From the NCBI GenBank assembly GCA_963732355.1, contig CAVSZD010000010.1, positions 124,001 through 188,000 of the forward strand: a stretch of 64,000 bases of DNA. Direction: 5' to 3'. A program made the position numbers and the translations under genes. The DNA is from JADKAV01 sp963732355. GTDB lineage: Bacteria; Actinomycetota; Actinomycetes; S36-B12; UBA10799. Below the pieces are notes generated by a model. It did no database searches. It saw only the letters and a program-made list of their open reading frames with translations, and was not told the origin of the DNA. Below are positions 15,999-24,752 of the stretch, piece by piece; within the stretch, counting starts at the first letter, position 1, and every line of letters begins with the position of its first letter.

Positions 15999-18701
15999 GC
16001 CGCCTTCGGTGTTGCCCGCATCCGCGGCCCCGGGGTCATCCAACTGGTAGCGGGCCACCGCCGTGGCCACCACATCCGGGTCGACCTTGCCCTGCCGGGC
16101 CAGCATCGCCAGCGCTTGGGTAGTGATCGACTCGGCGTCCACCAGGAAGTGCCGCCGCAGGGCCCCACGCGTGTCGGACATGCCCCAGCCGTCGGTGCCC
16201 AGCGAGATGAAATCGTTGGGCACGAATGGGCGGATCTGGTCCTGCACCGCCCGCATGTAGTCGCTCACGGCGACGACCGGCCCCTGCGTCTGCGACAGGA
16301 CCTGCGTGACGAACGGTGTGCGGGCCGGCTCGCCCGGGTTCAACAAGGCGTGGCGCTCAGCGGCAATCCCGTCGCGGCGCATTTCTGTCCACGAGGTCAC
16401 CGACCAGACATCGGCGGTGACTGCCCATTCCTCGCGCAGCATCTCCTGGGCCTTCATCGCCCAGGGAACCGCCACACCGGAGGCCAGCAGCTGGACCCGC
16501 GGCCCGTCGCCCTGCCCGCGTGACCACAGGTGCATCCCGCGCAGAATGCCGTCGACATCGACGTCCTCGGGTTCGGCCGGCTGAACGATGGGCTCGTTGT
16601 AGACGGTCAAGTAGTAGAAGACGTCTTCGGAGTCCTCGCCATACATGCGGCGCAGTCCGTCCTTGAAAATGTGCCCGATCTCGAACGCGAACGCCGGGTC
16701 GTAGGCGACGACGGCCGGGTTGGTCGAGGCAAGCAGGTGCGAGTGGCCATCCTCGTGTTGCAGGCCTTCTCCGTTCAGAGTCGTACGGCCCGCGGTCGCC
16801 CCTAGCAGGAAGCCACGCACCTTCTGGTCCATGCAGGCCCAGAACTGGTCAGCGGTGCGCTGGAACCCGAACATCGAGTAGAAGATGTACACCGGGATCA
16901 TGGGTTCGTCGTGGGTCGAATACGCCGAGCCCGCAGCTTGGAAGGATGCCGCTGAACCGGCCTCGTTGATGCCCTCGTGCAGGATCTGGCCCTGTTGGGA
17001 CTCCTTGTAGGACAAGAACAGATCGCGGTCCACCGCTTGATAGGTCTGTCCGGCCGGGTTGTAGATCTTCTGCACCGGGAACATCGCGTCCATGCCGAAC
17101 GTGCGCGCCTCGTCGGGGATGATCGGCACGAACCGCTTGCCGATCTCGGGGTCCTTCAGCAACTCCTTGAACAGGCGCACGAAGGCCATCGTGGTAGCGA
17201 CTTCCTGCGCGCCGGAACCGCGCTTGACCACGTCGTAGGGTTTGTCGCCGGGTAGCGCCAGCGGGCGGGACTTCTGCCGACGCGAGGGGAGGAAGCCGCC
17301 CAGTTCACGACGCCGGTCCAGCATGTACTGGATGTGGGGGTGGTCGGGTCCGGGATGGTAGTACGGCGGGAGCTTGGCGTCGATCTGCTCGTCGGTGAAG
17401 GGGATCTTCAACCGGTCGCGGAAGGCCAGCAGATCCTCCAGGGTCAACTTCTTCATCTGGTGGGTGGAGTTGCGCGACTCGAAGTGCGAACCCAGAGTCC
17501 AGCCCTTGACGGTCTTGGCCAGGATCACGGTGGGCTGGCCCTTGTGCTCGACGGCGGCCTTGTAGGCGGCGTACAACTTCAGGTAGTCGTGGCCGCCGCG
17601 CTTGAGCTTCCAGATCTGGTCGTCGGAGTAGGCGGCCACCATGGCGTCCAGGCGGGGGTCCTTGCCGAAGAAGTGCTCACGAACGAAAGCCCCGGACTCG
17701 CCCTTGAAGGTCTGGTAGTCGCCGTCCACCGTCTCGTTCATCAAGGTGACCAGCGCACCCTCGTCGTCGGCGGCCAGCAGAGGATCCCACTCGCGTCCCC
17801 ACACGACCTTGATCACGTTCCAGCCGGCACCACGGAAAGTGGACTCGAGTTCCTGGATGATCTTCCCGTTGCCGCGCACGGGGCCGTCGAGGCGCTGCAG
17901 GTTGCAGTTGACCACGAAGGTCAGGTTGTCCAGACCCTCGCGCGCTGCCTCGTCGAGGTGGCCGAGGGCTTCCGGCTCGTCGGTCTCGCCGTCGCCGAGG
18001 AAGGCCCAGACGTGCTGGGTGGAGGTGTCCTTGATCCCGCGGTGGTGCAGGTACCGGTTGAACCTGGCCTGGTAGATCGCGGCCTCCGGTCCCAGGCCCA
18101 TCGAAACGGTCGGGAACTGCCAGAAGTCGCTCATCAAACGCGGGTGCGGGTAGCTGGGAAGGCCGTGGCCGAGTCCACCGTGGCTCAGCTCCTGACGGAA
18201 CCCGTCCATGCGGTCCTCAGTGAGCCTGCCCTCGAGGAATGCGCGGGCGTACATGCCGGGGCTGGCGTGGCCCTGGTAGTAGATCTGATCGCCGCCGCTG
18301 GCCTCGGGGCCGTTGAAGAAGTGGTTGTAGCCCACCTCGTACAGCGACGCCGAGGAGGCATAGGAGCTGATGTGCCCGCCGACGGAGATGCCCGGACGCT
18401 GTGCCCGGTGCACCATGATGGCCGCGTTCCAGCGGATGTAGGCACGGATCCGGTGTTCGATCTCCTCGTCGCCGGGGAACTGCGGCTCTTCCTCGGGCGG
18501 GATCGTGTTGATGTAGTCGGTCTGGCGCAAGTCGGCGATGCCGATGCTGCGCTCGGCGGCCCTGCGCATGAGCTCGCGCACGAGATAGCGCGCACGGGTC
18601 GGACCGGCAGCGTCGATCGTTGCGTCAAGTGACTCGATCCACTCCCGGCTCTCCTCGGGGTCGGAGTCTACGTACTGCCTCGGGATGCCACCAGGCTTCA
18701 A
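15993..18701 (-). CDS. aceE: Pyruvate dehydrogenase E1 component, homodimeric type
   Basis: The 902-residue protein has the full homodimeric E1 length. The ThDP motif is in FLGDGETDEPEAL with the closing Asn in VVNCNLQRLDG, and other landmarks are present (GLGHGLPSYPHPRLM, HQMKKLTLEDL, FYSMFGFQRTADQFW, LNGEGLQHEDGHSH, SDYMRAVQDQIRPF). It decarboxylates pyruvate and passes the acetyl group to E2 lipoyl domains. The start is a TTG at 18701 preceded by AAGGCGG; I see no in-frame ATG or GTG with a better RBS. In actinobacteria it works with dihydrolipoamide components encoded elsewhere. The DUF3052 gene lies 60 nt upstream on the same strand, a recurrent pairing. Confidence 0.95.
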   Translation of the reverse strand: MKPGGIPRQYVDSDPEESREWIESLDATIDAAGPTRARYLVRELMRRAAERSIGIADLRQTDYINTIPPEEEPQFPGDEEIEHRIRAYIRWNAAIMVHRAQRPGISVGGHISSYASSASLYEVGYNHFFNGPEASGGDQIYYQGHASPGMYARAFLEGRLTEDRMDGFRQELSHGGLGHGLPSYPHPRLMSDFWQFPTVSMGLGPEAAIYQARFNRYLHHRGIKDTSTQHVWAFLGDGETDEPEALGHLDEAAREGLDNLTFVVNCNLQRLDGPVRGNGKIIQELESTFRGAGWNVIKVVWGREWDPLLAADDEGALVTLMNETVDGDYQTFKGESGAFVREHFFGKDPRLDAMVAAYSDDQIWKLKRGGHDYLKLYAAYKAAVEHKGQPTVILAKTVKGWTLGSHFESRNSTHQMKKLTLEDLLAFRDRLKIPFTDEQIDAKLPPYYHPGPDHPHIQYMLDRRRELGGFLPSRRQKSRPLALPGDKPYDVVKRGSGAQEVATTMAFVRLFKELLKDPEIGKRFVPIIPDEARTFGMDAMFPVQKIYNPAGQTYQAVDRDLFLSYKESQQGQILHEGINEAGSAASFQAAGSAYSTHDEPMIPVYIFYSMFGFQRTADQFWACMDQKVRGFLLGATAGRTTLNGEGLQHEDGHSHLLASTNPAVVAYDPAFAFEIGHIFKDGLRRMYGEDSEDVFYYLTVYNEPIVQPAEPEDVDVDGILRGMHLWSRGQGDGPRVQLLASGVAVPWAMKAQEMLREEWAVTADVWSVTSWTEMRRDGIAAERHALLNPGEPARTPFVTQVLSQTQGPVVAVSDYMRAVQDQIRPFVPNDFISLGTDGWGMSDTRGALRRHFLVDAESITTQALAMLARQGKVDPDVVATAVARYQLDDPGAADAGNTEGGG

Positions 18702-18761
18702 CTTGCCACCGCCTTTCGCTGTCTTTTCGACATTAGTCGCGCCCGGCGGCTGACGACAGTG

Positions 18762-19172
18762 TTAGCGACGGGCGCCTTTCGGGGTGACGAGTTTGGTGCC
18801 CTGCCAATTGGGGCTGGCACTGATGGTGCGGGTCGGCTGCAGGCCGGCGGTGGGTGCGGCCTCGCTGATGTCGGCGGGATCCAGGTGTCCGTCCCGGCCG
18901 GGCTTGGGTGTGAGCAACCAGATGAACCCGTTGTCGGCCAGCGGTCCGAGTGCGTCCATGAGGACGTCCACAAGATCGCCGTCGTCGTCGCGCCACCAGA
19001 GCAGGACGGCCTCGACGATCTCGTCGCTGTCCTCGTCCAGCAGGGCCTGGCCGATCGCCGTCTCCACGGCGCCGCGCACGGTTTCGTCGCAGTCGTCGTC
19101 GAAGCCGATCTCCATGACGACTTGGCCGGGGGCCAGGCCGAGGGGCAACTGCTCAGCGGATTGGGTACTCAT
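18762..19172 (-). CDS. DUF3052 family protein
   Basis: The 136-residue acidic protein has the DUF3052 layout: LPLGLAPGQVVMEIGFDDDCD, then a Glu/Asp-rich helix ending EAVLLWWRDDDGDLVDVLMD, DNGFIWLLTPKPGRDGHLDP, SEAAPTAGLQPTRTISASP and a basic tail W…GTKLVTPKGARR. The family is actinobacterial, is usually next to aceE, and is of unknown activity. It is the upstream member of the aceE transcription unit and may modulate E1 or its expression, which is inference from neighbourhood only. Confidence 0.88.
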   Translation of the reverse strand: MSTQSAEQLPLGLAPGQVVMEIGFDDDCDETVRGAVETAIGQALLDEDSDEIVEAVLLWWRDDDGDLVDVLMDALGPLADNGFIWLLTPKPGRDGHLDPADISEAAPTAGLQPTRTISASPNWQGTKLVTPKGARR

Positions 19173-19372
19173 GAACGTTTTCCGGGGGCACCGAACACAC
19201 GCTTAGTCCACACAACTGGGAGACGAGTTGCAAGTCGATTAGCCGAAATGGTCCTCCAGCCTGCGAATGCGGGCATGCCCGACCGGGGCGAGGATATGAA
19301 CAAGGTGGTGCGCTGGGATCAGGCCCGGATGCCGGACGCACCACCTTCCTGCTGCTGTCGTTACTCTGTACT

Positions 19373-19445
19373 GGGCCCGTAGCGCAGCTGGTAGCGCGCC
19401 CCGCTTACACCGGGAAGGTCGTCGGTTCGAGTCCGGCCGGGCCCA
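19373..19445 (+). tRNA. tRNA-Val (TAC)
   Basis: Acceptor arms GGGCCCG/CGGGCCC, D-arm AGCGCAGCTGGTAGCGC, anticodon loop CTTACAC (anticodon TAC), T-arm CGGTTCGAGTCCG. CCA is not encoded. Only one nucleotide separates its 3' end from the GTG of the NIF3-like gene. Confidence 0.95.
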
Positions 19446-19446
19446 C

Positions 19447-20550
19447 GTGCGGCTCGCTGACGTGGTGACGTCCTTGGACGAATGGTTCCCACCGGGTCTC
19501 GCTGAGCCCTGGGACAGCGTGGGGCTGGCCTTCGGGGATCCGGGCGCGAAGATCGAGTCGGTCCTGGTGGCCGTCGACCCCACCGACGCTGTCGCCGAGC
19601 AGGCGCTGGATGCGGGTGTGGACCTGCTGGTCACCCACCACCCTTTGTGGTTGTCGCCAGTGACAGCCCTCGGTGGTCCGAAAGGGCGCCGTGCGCAGAA
19701 GCTGATCAAGGGCGGGGTCGCGTTGTTCAATGCCCACACCAACGCCGATAGGGCGGCACCTGGGGTCAACGATGCGTTGGCCGCAGCCTTGGGAGTGCGC
19801 GAGATCAGACCGTTGGAGCAGCGGACTTCGGAGTGGCTGCGGCTCACCGTCTACGTGCCTGGGGTGAACCGCGAGGCTCTGGTTGATGCCCTCTCCGAGG
19901 CCGGGGCTGGGGCGATCGGCCACTACGACCGCTGCGCCTACGCGACGACGGGGGAAGGAACCTTCCGGCCCCTGCCCGGCGCAGACCCCCACGTCGGCAC
20001 CGCAGGGGTCATCGAGCAGGTGTCCGAGGAGCGCATCGAGATGGTCCTGCCGTCCGCGCGCCTGCATGCCGTGGCCCAGGCACTGCGGGCGGTGCATCCC
20101 TACGAGGAGCCCGCGTACGACTTCACTGCGGTGCACCGCGTCGAGCCGGAGGTGGGCCTCGGCCGGGTGGGTCTGATCGACGAACAGACCCTCAGTGCGT
20201 TCGCTGCGAAGGTGGCTGCTTGCTTGCCGGCGACGGCGGCCGGGGTGCGGTGGTCGGGGGATTCGGACAGGATGATCAGCAGGGTGGCAGTGGTCGGCGG
20301 TTCGGGTGGATCCGAGTTGGCTGCCGCATCACGGGTCGCAGATGTGCTGGTGACTGCGGATCTCAAACACCACACCGTGGACGAGCACCTGGCCCAAGGC
20401 GGGTGTGCGGTGATCGACGTCGCGCACTGGGCCAGCGAGTGGCCGTGGTGCGCACAGACCGCTGGCCGACTCGAAGGACTCGGTTTACGTACAACAGTCA
20501 GTGACCTCGTCACCGACCCATGGACAGGACATGTTGGAGGACTTGGATGA
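19447..20550 (+). CDS. NIF3-like dinuclear metal centre protein (GTP cyclohydrolase I type 2 / DUF34)
   Basis: The GTG at 19447 follows the tRNA-Val 3' end by one base. DUF34/NIF3 motifs are clear: WDSVGLAFGDP, DLLVTHHPLWLSP (His-His metal ligands), FNAHTNADRAAPGVNDALA, the inserted PII-like middle domain with AVHPYEEPAYDF, and distal DVLVTADLKHHTVDE and VIDVAHWASEW (second-half metal ligands). It is a toroidal hexamer in known members with a dinuclear metal site; activity is debated. The stop overlaps the next gene by ATGA. Absence of room for an RBS implies a leaderless or tRNA-read-through transcript. Confidence 0.9.
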   Translation: MRLADVVTSLDEWFPPGLAEPWDSVGLAFGDPGAKIESVLVAVDPTDAVAEQALDAGVDLLVTHHPLWLSPVTALGGPKGRRAQKLIKGGVALFNAHTNADRAAPGVNDALAAALGVREIRPLEQRTSEWLRLTVYVPGVNREALVDALSEAGAGAIGHYDRCAYATTGEGTFRPLPGADPHVGTAGVIEQVSEERIEMVLPSARLHAVAQALRAVHPYEEPAYDFTAVHRVEPEVGLGRVGLIDEQTLSAFAAKVAACLPATAAGVRWSGDSDRMISRVAVVGGSGGSELAAASRVADVLVTADLKHHTVDEHLAQGGCAVIDVAHWASEWPWCAQTAGRLEGLGLRTTVSDLVTDPWTGHVGGLG

Positions 20551-21284
20551 AGGCTGACCCAGAGGTACAGGAAGACCTGCTCGAACTACCGGTGATCGAC
20601 CAGAAGTTGGCGCAATTGGCCAAGGAGTTGCGAACCTCGCAGTTGAAGGTGCAGGCCACTGAGGCGCGCGCCAAGTTGGTGACCGCCGAGGAAGCGCTGG
20701 TCGAGACCCGGACCCGGGTCAAAGACCTCGAGCGCGAGATCTCGCGGGCCGAAGCCGACGTCGACACCGTCCGGGCGCGTGTCACGCGCGACCAGCAGAC
20801 GATGGACTCGGGTGCGGCGACGCCCAAGCAGCTCACCGACATCCAGCACGAGTTGGAGAGCCTCGCCCGTCGGCAGGCCGAACTCGAGGACGTCGAGCTG
20901 GCGATCATGGAACGCCTTGAGACCACCACCGCCGGGTTGCAGGAGGCTGACGGGCTGCTGCAGGAGGCACGGGCGCAGGCCGACGAATTGGTCGCAGCCT
21001 GGGATCGCCGCGAGGACGAGATCGCCTCGGAGACCGCAGCCCTGGAGCAGCGCCGGGCGCAGGTGGTGTCCACGCTGCCGGTCGAACTTGTGACCTTGTA
21101 CGACCGGGTTCGCGAGCGATCCGGTCAGGGTGCCAGCTTGCTGCGTTTCGGGCGTTGCGGGGCGTGCCAGTTGATGCTCAGTTCCGCGGATCTGGACCGT
21201 GTGCGCGGTGCTGAGCCGGACGACGTGGTGCGATGCGACGAGTGCGGCGCGATCATGGTGCGCACGCAGGAGTCAGGGTTGTGA
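20547..21284 (+). CDS. Coiled-coil zinc-ribbon protein (C4-type, PF02591 group)
   Basis: The ATG at 20547 has RBS GGAGGA and overlaps the NIF3 stop. Residues ~10-180 form a long charged coiled coil (QKLAQLAKELRTSQLK, LTDIQHELESLARRQAELED). The C-terminus is a four-Cys zinc ribbon, RCGACQLMLSS…VRCDECGAIMVRT. Relatives occur widely next to NIF3 and RNase H genes. Proposed functions include nucleic-acid binding, but none is established here. The stop overlaps the GTG of the AlaX-like gene (GTGA), so the three genes form a coupled operon. Confidence 0.9.
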   Translation: MKADPEVQEDLLELPVIDQKLAQLAKELRTSQLKVQATEARAKLVTAEEALVETRTRVKDLEREISRAEADVDTVRARVTRDQQTMDSGAATPKQLTDIQHELESLARRQAELEDVELAIMERLETTTAGLQEADGLLQEARAQADELVAAWDRREDEIASETAALEQRRAQVVSTLPVELVTLYDRVRERSGQGASLLRFGRCGACQLMLSSADLDRVRGAEPDDVVRCDECGAIMVRTQESGL

Positions 21285-22121
21285 ACGCAACGGTTGTCGA
21301 CTTCCCGGCTGGGGCGATGGCCGGCACAGGCACGGTGGTGCGAGTCGACGCGCGCGGTGAGCATTGGGCGGTGGTCACCGACCGCACACCCTTCCACCCT
21401 GTGGACCCGTCCTGGCCCGACCAGCCCAGCGATGAGGGGACCTTGAACGGTTCGCCGGTGTTGGCGTGTCTGGTGGGAGCGATCGACGCTGAAGGCGGAG
21501 ATGCGCGTCGACACCGACATCGAGGCCCGTCGCGGTGACCCCGCTTACGACTGGGTGGTCGTGCACGTGGTCGACGTTGCGCCCGAGATCGGTTCGGTCG
21601 TGGATCTGCAGGTTGATCCCCAGCGCCGGGCCGCCCTGAGCCGTGCGCACACCGGCTGCCACGTGTCCGCCCTAGCGCTCAACGCTGTGGTCGCCGATCT
21701 TTGGCGCAAAGATGTCGTCACCGATGGGATCGGCAACCCCGACTTCGACAAGATCGCCCTGACCGAGTCGCGGATGACCCCCGACGAAGCGCGCGACACT
21801 TACCGACTCGGCAAGTCCTTGCGCAAGAAGGGCTTCGACTCGGCCACCTTCGTGGCTGACCTCGACGCCGTGGCCGAGCGGGTTATGGCGAAGGTCGCTG
21901 AGTGGACGCAGGCCGATGCGAATGTGGAGATCGAGACCACCGGTGACACGCTGACCGACATGCGCTACTGGTGCTGCCACGTGCCCGAGGGCACGTTCCG
22001 GATCGCTTGCGGGGGTACACATGTCACGGCCTTGCGTGAGCTGGGGGCGGTGCATGTCCGTTACGAGCAGCCCGACGACGCCACAGTCGTGGCCGTGACT
22101 TCAGTGGGGCCGGCGGTCTGA
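21281..22121 (+). CDS. AlaX-like alanyl-tRNA editing hydrolase (frame-disrupted near 21,497)
   Basis: The first part (GTG 21281) reads ATVVDFPAGAMAGTGTVVR…WAVVTDRTPFHPVD, like the TPFHPxSGG entrance of the AlaRS editing family. The second part, in a +1 frame from about 21,500, has the zinc motifs RAHTGCHVSALALN (HxxxH) and RIACGGTHVTALRELG (CxxxH). Removing one G from GGCGG at 21,495-21,499 joins them as AEGEMRVDTDIEARRGDP. The intact protein would be ~279 residues and hydrolyse mis-charged Ser- or Gly-tRNA-Ala. It is the last gene of the NIF3 operon, followed by a hairpin. Confidence 0.8.
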
Positions 22122-22146
22122 TTCGCGCTGGGCCCGCCGGTTGCTT

Positions 22147-22178
22147 CAAGAACCCGGGCCGACCTTCGCCCGTTCTTG
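22147..22178 (+). terminator. Hairpin after the AlaX-like gene
   Basis: CAAGAAC (22147-22153) pairs with GTTCTTG (22172-22178), with further partial G/C pairing inside. It lies 26 nt after the stop codon. Confidence 0.5.
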
Positions 22179-22583
22179 CGAAGTTTCGCCAACCCGCGCG
22201 CGTGTCCCGGTAACTTCGTCGACATCCGTGGCGGTTCGGCTCATTGACGTTGCTCTCGATGAGCACGGTGTCACATTTGTCCCAGACGATCAGCCTGCCG
22301 AAATTGGCTGAACGGATGATTGTTGCTGGGAGCGGTTGCGGCCCTTTCGTCGACGGGTCTACAACGGGGTTACACGTTCAGCAGAAAGGATGGCAAACCG
22401 GAAAAGTCCTAGGCCGAAGTCCTAACGAGGAAGAGCAACAAGCTCGCCAATATAGGAGAAATCCAACGACTAAGGCCGGATGATCCATGAGGGTCCACGA
22501 TCCCGCGACAAAGGCGGATGGCGACAAAAGATCGCATACAGCGGACACTCACTACTCACCGCCGGACTTGATGCGAACGTGCC
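22179..22583. other. Intergenic stretch with no convincing gene
   Basis: This is a 400-bp gap with lower GC than its surroundings around 22,380-22,480. Three plus frames have short open runs around ATGGCAAACCGG (near 22,389, after an AGAAAGG), but each ends within a dozen codons or lacks a start. A frame-broken small basic peptide cannot be excluded. I see no RNA family I recognise. Confidence 0.4.
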
Positions 22584-22620
22584 GAGGGGCTCCTCTCACC
22601 CATACTGAGAGGAGCCCCTC
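22584..22620. terminator. 15-bp perfect hairpin terminator
   Basis: GAGGGGCTCCTCTCA (22584-22598) is exactly complementary to TGAGAGGAGCCCCTC (22606-22620) around loop CCCATAC, followed by AACCTTTG. It resembles a terminator for a plus-strand transcript ending here, although no clear gene is seen immediately upstream. Confidence 0.75.
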
Positions 22621-22651
22621 AACCTTTGTCCGGGCTCGATTTGTCTTGCGG

Positions 22652-22752
22652 CGTTGTTACGGCGCGTGGCCGTGGGGTGTGGCGTCGTTGCTGGTTCTGT
22701 TCGCTGAAAACAGCAACATCGCATCATCTGCGGATTGTGACCGGTAACAACG
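22652..22752. repeat. Nested palindrome with GTAACAACG arms at the 3' end of the DyP gene
   Basis: CGTTGTTAC (22652-22660) pairs with GTAACAACG (22744-22752), and inside it GTTGCTG (22687-22693) pairs with CAGCAAC (22711-22717). It ends 16 nt from the probable stop of the minus-strand peroxidase gene, the same placement as the element beside aceE. Confidence 0.6.
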
Positions 22753-22767
22753 CGACAACTCGGTGGC

Positions 22768-23999
22768 CTACGCCAGCAGTGCTCTGGCCCAGGTACTCGC
22801 CCTGCTTGAATCCCGGCGGGACCGCGAAGAGCGCTGAACCGATCGGGGTCGTCCAAACGTTGAGCACGTCGGCCTGTGCCAGGCGTCTCTGAATGGGGAC
22901 GAACTGCTCCTGCGGATCGGCCATGTACGCGACGAACAGCAACCCCGTTTCGGGATCTCCGCTGCTGTCAAGGCCATCGTCGTAGTTGTACGGCCGGCGC
23001 AGGATGCGGTCCGTGGTGGCCTGGGCATGAGCCAGACGCATGTGTGAGGTAGCAGGGATTACCTCGAACCCGTTGGCGTCGACCGCGTCGAAGTCCGGGG
23101 CGGTGAACTCAGTTCCACCCGTCAGGGGGGCACCGTCGGCAGAGCCTGCGGCCGATCGCCTCCTCCTTCGCGTTCTGATCCATGCCGCCCCAGGTCTTCA
23201 GGTCGATGGAGATACGGCGAACAACCACCGCGGTGCCGCCGCGCAGCCATTCGGGTTGGCCATCCGGTGGTACCCACACGACTCGGGCCAGGTCGTCGCT
23301 GCCGGTCTCGGGGTTGACCGTGCCGTCGATCTGGCCCATGAGGTTGCGTCCGGTGGCGGTGGCAGCGGCGGTGTTGGCCGGCCGGTGGAAACCCGATTGC
23401 ATCCAGCGCACCGTCGCGAACGGTCGGGCGTCGGTCACCAGTACCCGAACCGCATGAGAAACGGTGACCGGGTCCTCGGCTGCCACTTGCAGCAGCAGAT
23501 CCCCGCCCGACCAGTCGGGCCGCAATTCGTCGATCGAGAATTTCGGCAGTCCTTTCGCCAGCCACGTCGGCGCCTTATCCGCCATACCGGCAGCGTCCAG
23601 CAGCCCTGCTCCAAAGCCCACCGTCACGGTTAGACGGGCGGGGATTGTGGCGAGCTCAGCGGTTGGGTCGGCCAGCGCTGCGCGCCCAGAGGTCAGGCGG
23701 ACGATGTCGTCGGTGAGCAGTCGCATGAGGCGACGTAGCGCCTCCAGGTCGACATCCTTGAGCAGGTCCAGAGCCACAAGGGTGGCGTTCGACTGGCGCG
23801 CAGTGTCGATGCCCGCCTGGTGTTGTCCGAAGCAGTCCTCAGTCGCGGATCCCAGGGCAGTGGGATCCTGCTCCGCAGTGTCATCGTCAGCTACCGCGTA
23901 CCCCGCAGCGCCTCCCACGACCAGACCCCCGGCGCCCAGCGCGATTCCGCCCAACAATCCCCGCCGGGTCAGCCCAGAGTTCTTCGAGGTCTTGCTCAC
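22768..23999 (-). CDS. Tat-exported DyP-type haem peroxidase (two frame breaks)
   Basis: A twin-arginine signal (LTRRGLLGGIALGAGG) starts the chain. DyP features are GFHRPANTAAAT, the GxxDG motif in MGQIDGTVNP, WLRGGTAVVVRRISIDL, the C-terminal haem-ligand segment with SHMRLAHAQ and the Arg-bearing ILRRPYNYDDG, and FAVPPGF near the end. One +1 break near 23,140 joins IGRRL to ADGAPLTGGTEFTAP. A second near 22,780 restores the tail EYLGQSLLA with a TAG at 22768-22770. Without correction the open frames stop at 23109 and 22724. The enzyme oxidises dyes or phenolics using peroxide, and in Streptomyces the homologue DtpA is fed by copper chaperones. The PCuAC gene directly upstream fits that arrangement. 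Confidence 0.85.
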
Positions 24000-24010
24000 T
24001 GCCGCTCCGG

Positions 24011-24553
24011 TCAGCTCGCCGAAGCGCTGGGTTCCATGGAGCCTTCGGCCGGAACGTAGGCCTCAGCTCCGCCTTCGAACGGCTTGGCAACGCTGGTCCA
24101 GGTGAAGCTGCCCCCGGTGCTGCATGAAGCGGTGATTTCAACCTCGTCACCGGCCTTGATCTCGGCAGGCAGCGCCATGAGCATCAGGTGGTCGGCGCCC
24201 GGCTGAAGGGAAGCGGACTGCCCGGCCGCCACCACCAAGCCACCCTCCTTGGGCTGCATGACCATGGCGCCGTCCTGGTCGACGACCTCGTGAATCTCCA
24301 TCTTTCCCGCGGAGGGACTTGACGCTGAGGTGATGGTGACGTCCGCATCCGTTGGGTTCTCGATGACGCCAAAGGCACCGGTCATCTCGGTGTCCGTTGC
24401 TTTGACCCAGGGGTCGCTCACCGTCAGGGCGCAGGCTGCCGTTGGCGAGGCCGACTCCGACGTGGCCGTGTCGTCGGACGAGCACGCAGTAAGGGCGCCG
24501 AGGCCCAACAGTGTCACTGCGATTGCGGCGACGGGACGGTTCAAACCGATCAT
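24011..24553 (-). CDS. PCuAC copper-chaperone lipoprotein
   Basis: The start at 24553 follows AGAGAGGACC and gives a lipoprotein signal with lipobox LTAC. The PCuAC domain (PF04314) has the copper-binding pattern H(M)x10MX21HxM: MEIHEVVDQDGAMVMQP followed by the ADHLMLMALP block. It carries Cu(I) outside the membrane to Cu-dependent oxidases. The stop is 11 nt before the DyP start, indicating one operon in which copper delivery and the peroxidase are coupled, as in the Streptomyces EcuC/Sco/DtpA system. A Sco gene is not in the window. Confidence 0.88.
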   Translation of the reverse strand: MIGLNRPVAAIAVTLLGLGALTACSSDDTATSESASPTAACALTVSDPWVKATDTEMTGAFGVIENPTDADVTITSASSPSAGKMEIHEVVDQDGAMVMQPKEGGLVVAAGQSASLQPGADHLMLMALPAEIKAGDEVEITASCSTGGSFTWTSVAKPFEGGAEAYVPAEGSMEPSASAS

Positions 24554-24690
24554 CAGACGGTCCTCTCTTAGCAAGGTTCAGATACCCCCCACGGGTTCTG
24601 GAACCAGGCTATTCGAGACGGCCTGCAGTGAATTGCTCAGGCTGACCTAAGCCGGTGGCGCCCTCTGGGGGTGTCGCCCGCTTGGGAAGC

Positions 24691-24732
24691 AATGTTGGAA
24701 TCAGGCAACTTAGCTGCCGTTCTGCAACATGG
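24691..24732. repeat. REP-like palindrome, GGCAACTTAGCTGCC core
   Basis: The outer ATGTTG…CAACAT arms enclose GGCAACT T AGCTGCC at 24704-24718 and GTTCTG. The tail GTTCTGCAACAT is identical to the element at 48,466-48,477. Confidence 0.7.
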
Positions 24733-24752
24733 GGTCTGACCGGCTCGTGACT

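Noticed and set aside
17334..18632. 432-codon plus-strand frame opposite aceE
   Set aside because: It is an antisense shadow of the strongly conserved aceE gene.
22244..22483. Plus-strand open frame of 79 codons after the AlaX gene
   Set aside because: No RBS, mixed composition, and the more gene-like start (ATG near 22,389) is in another frame that closes after 11 codons.
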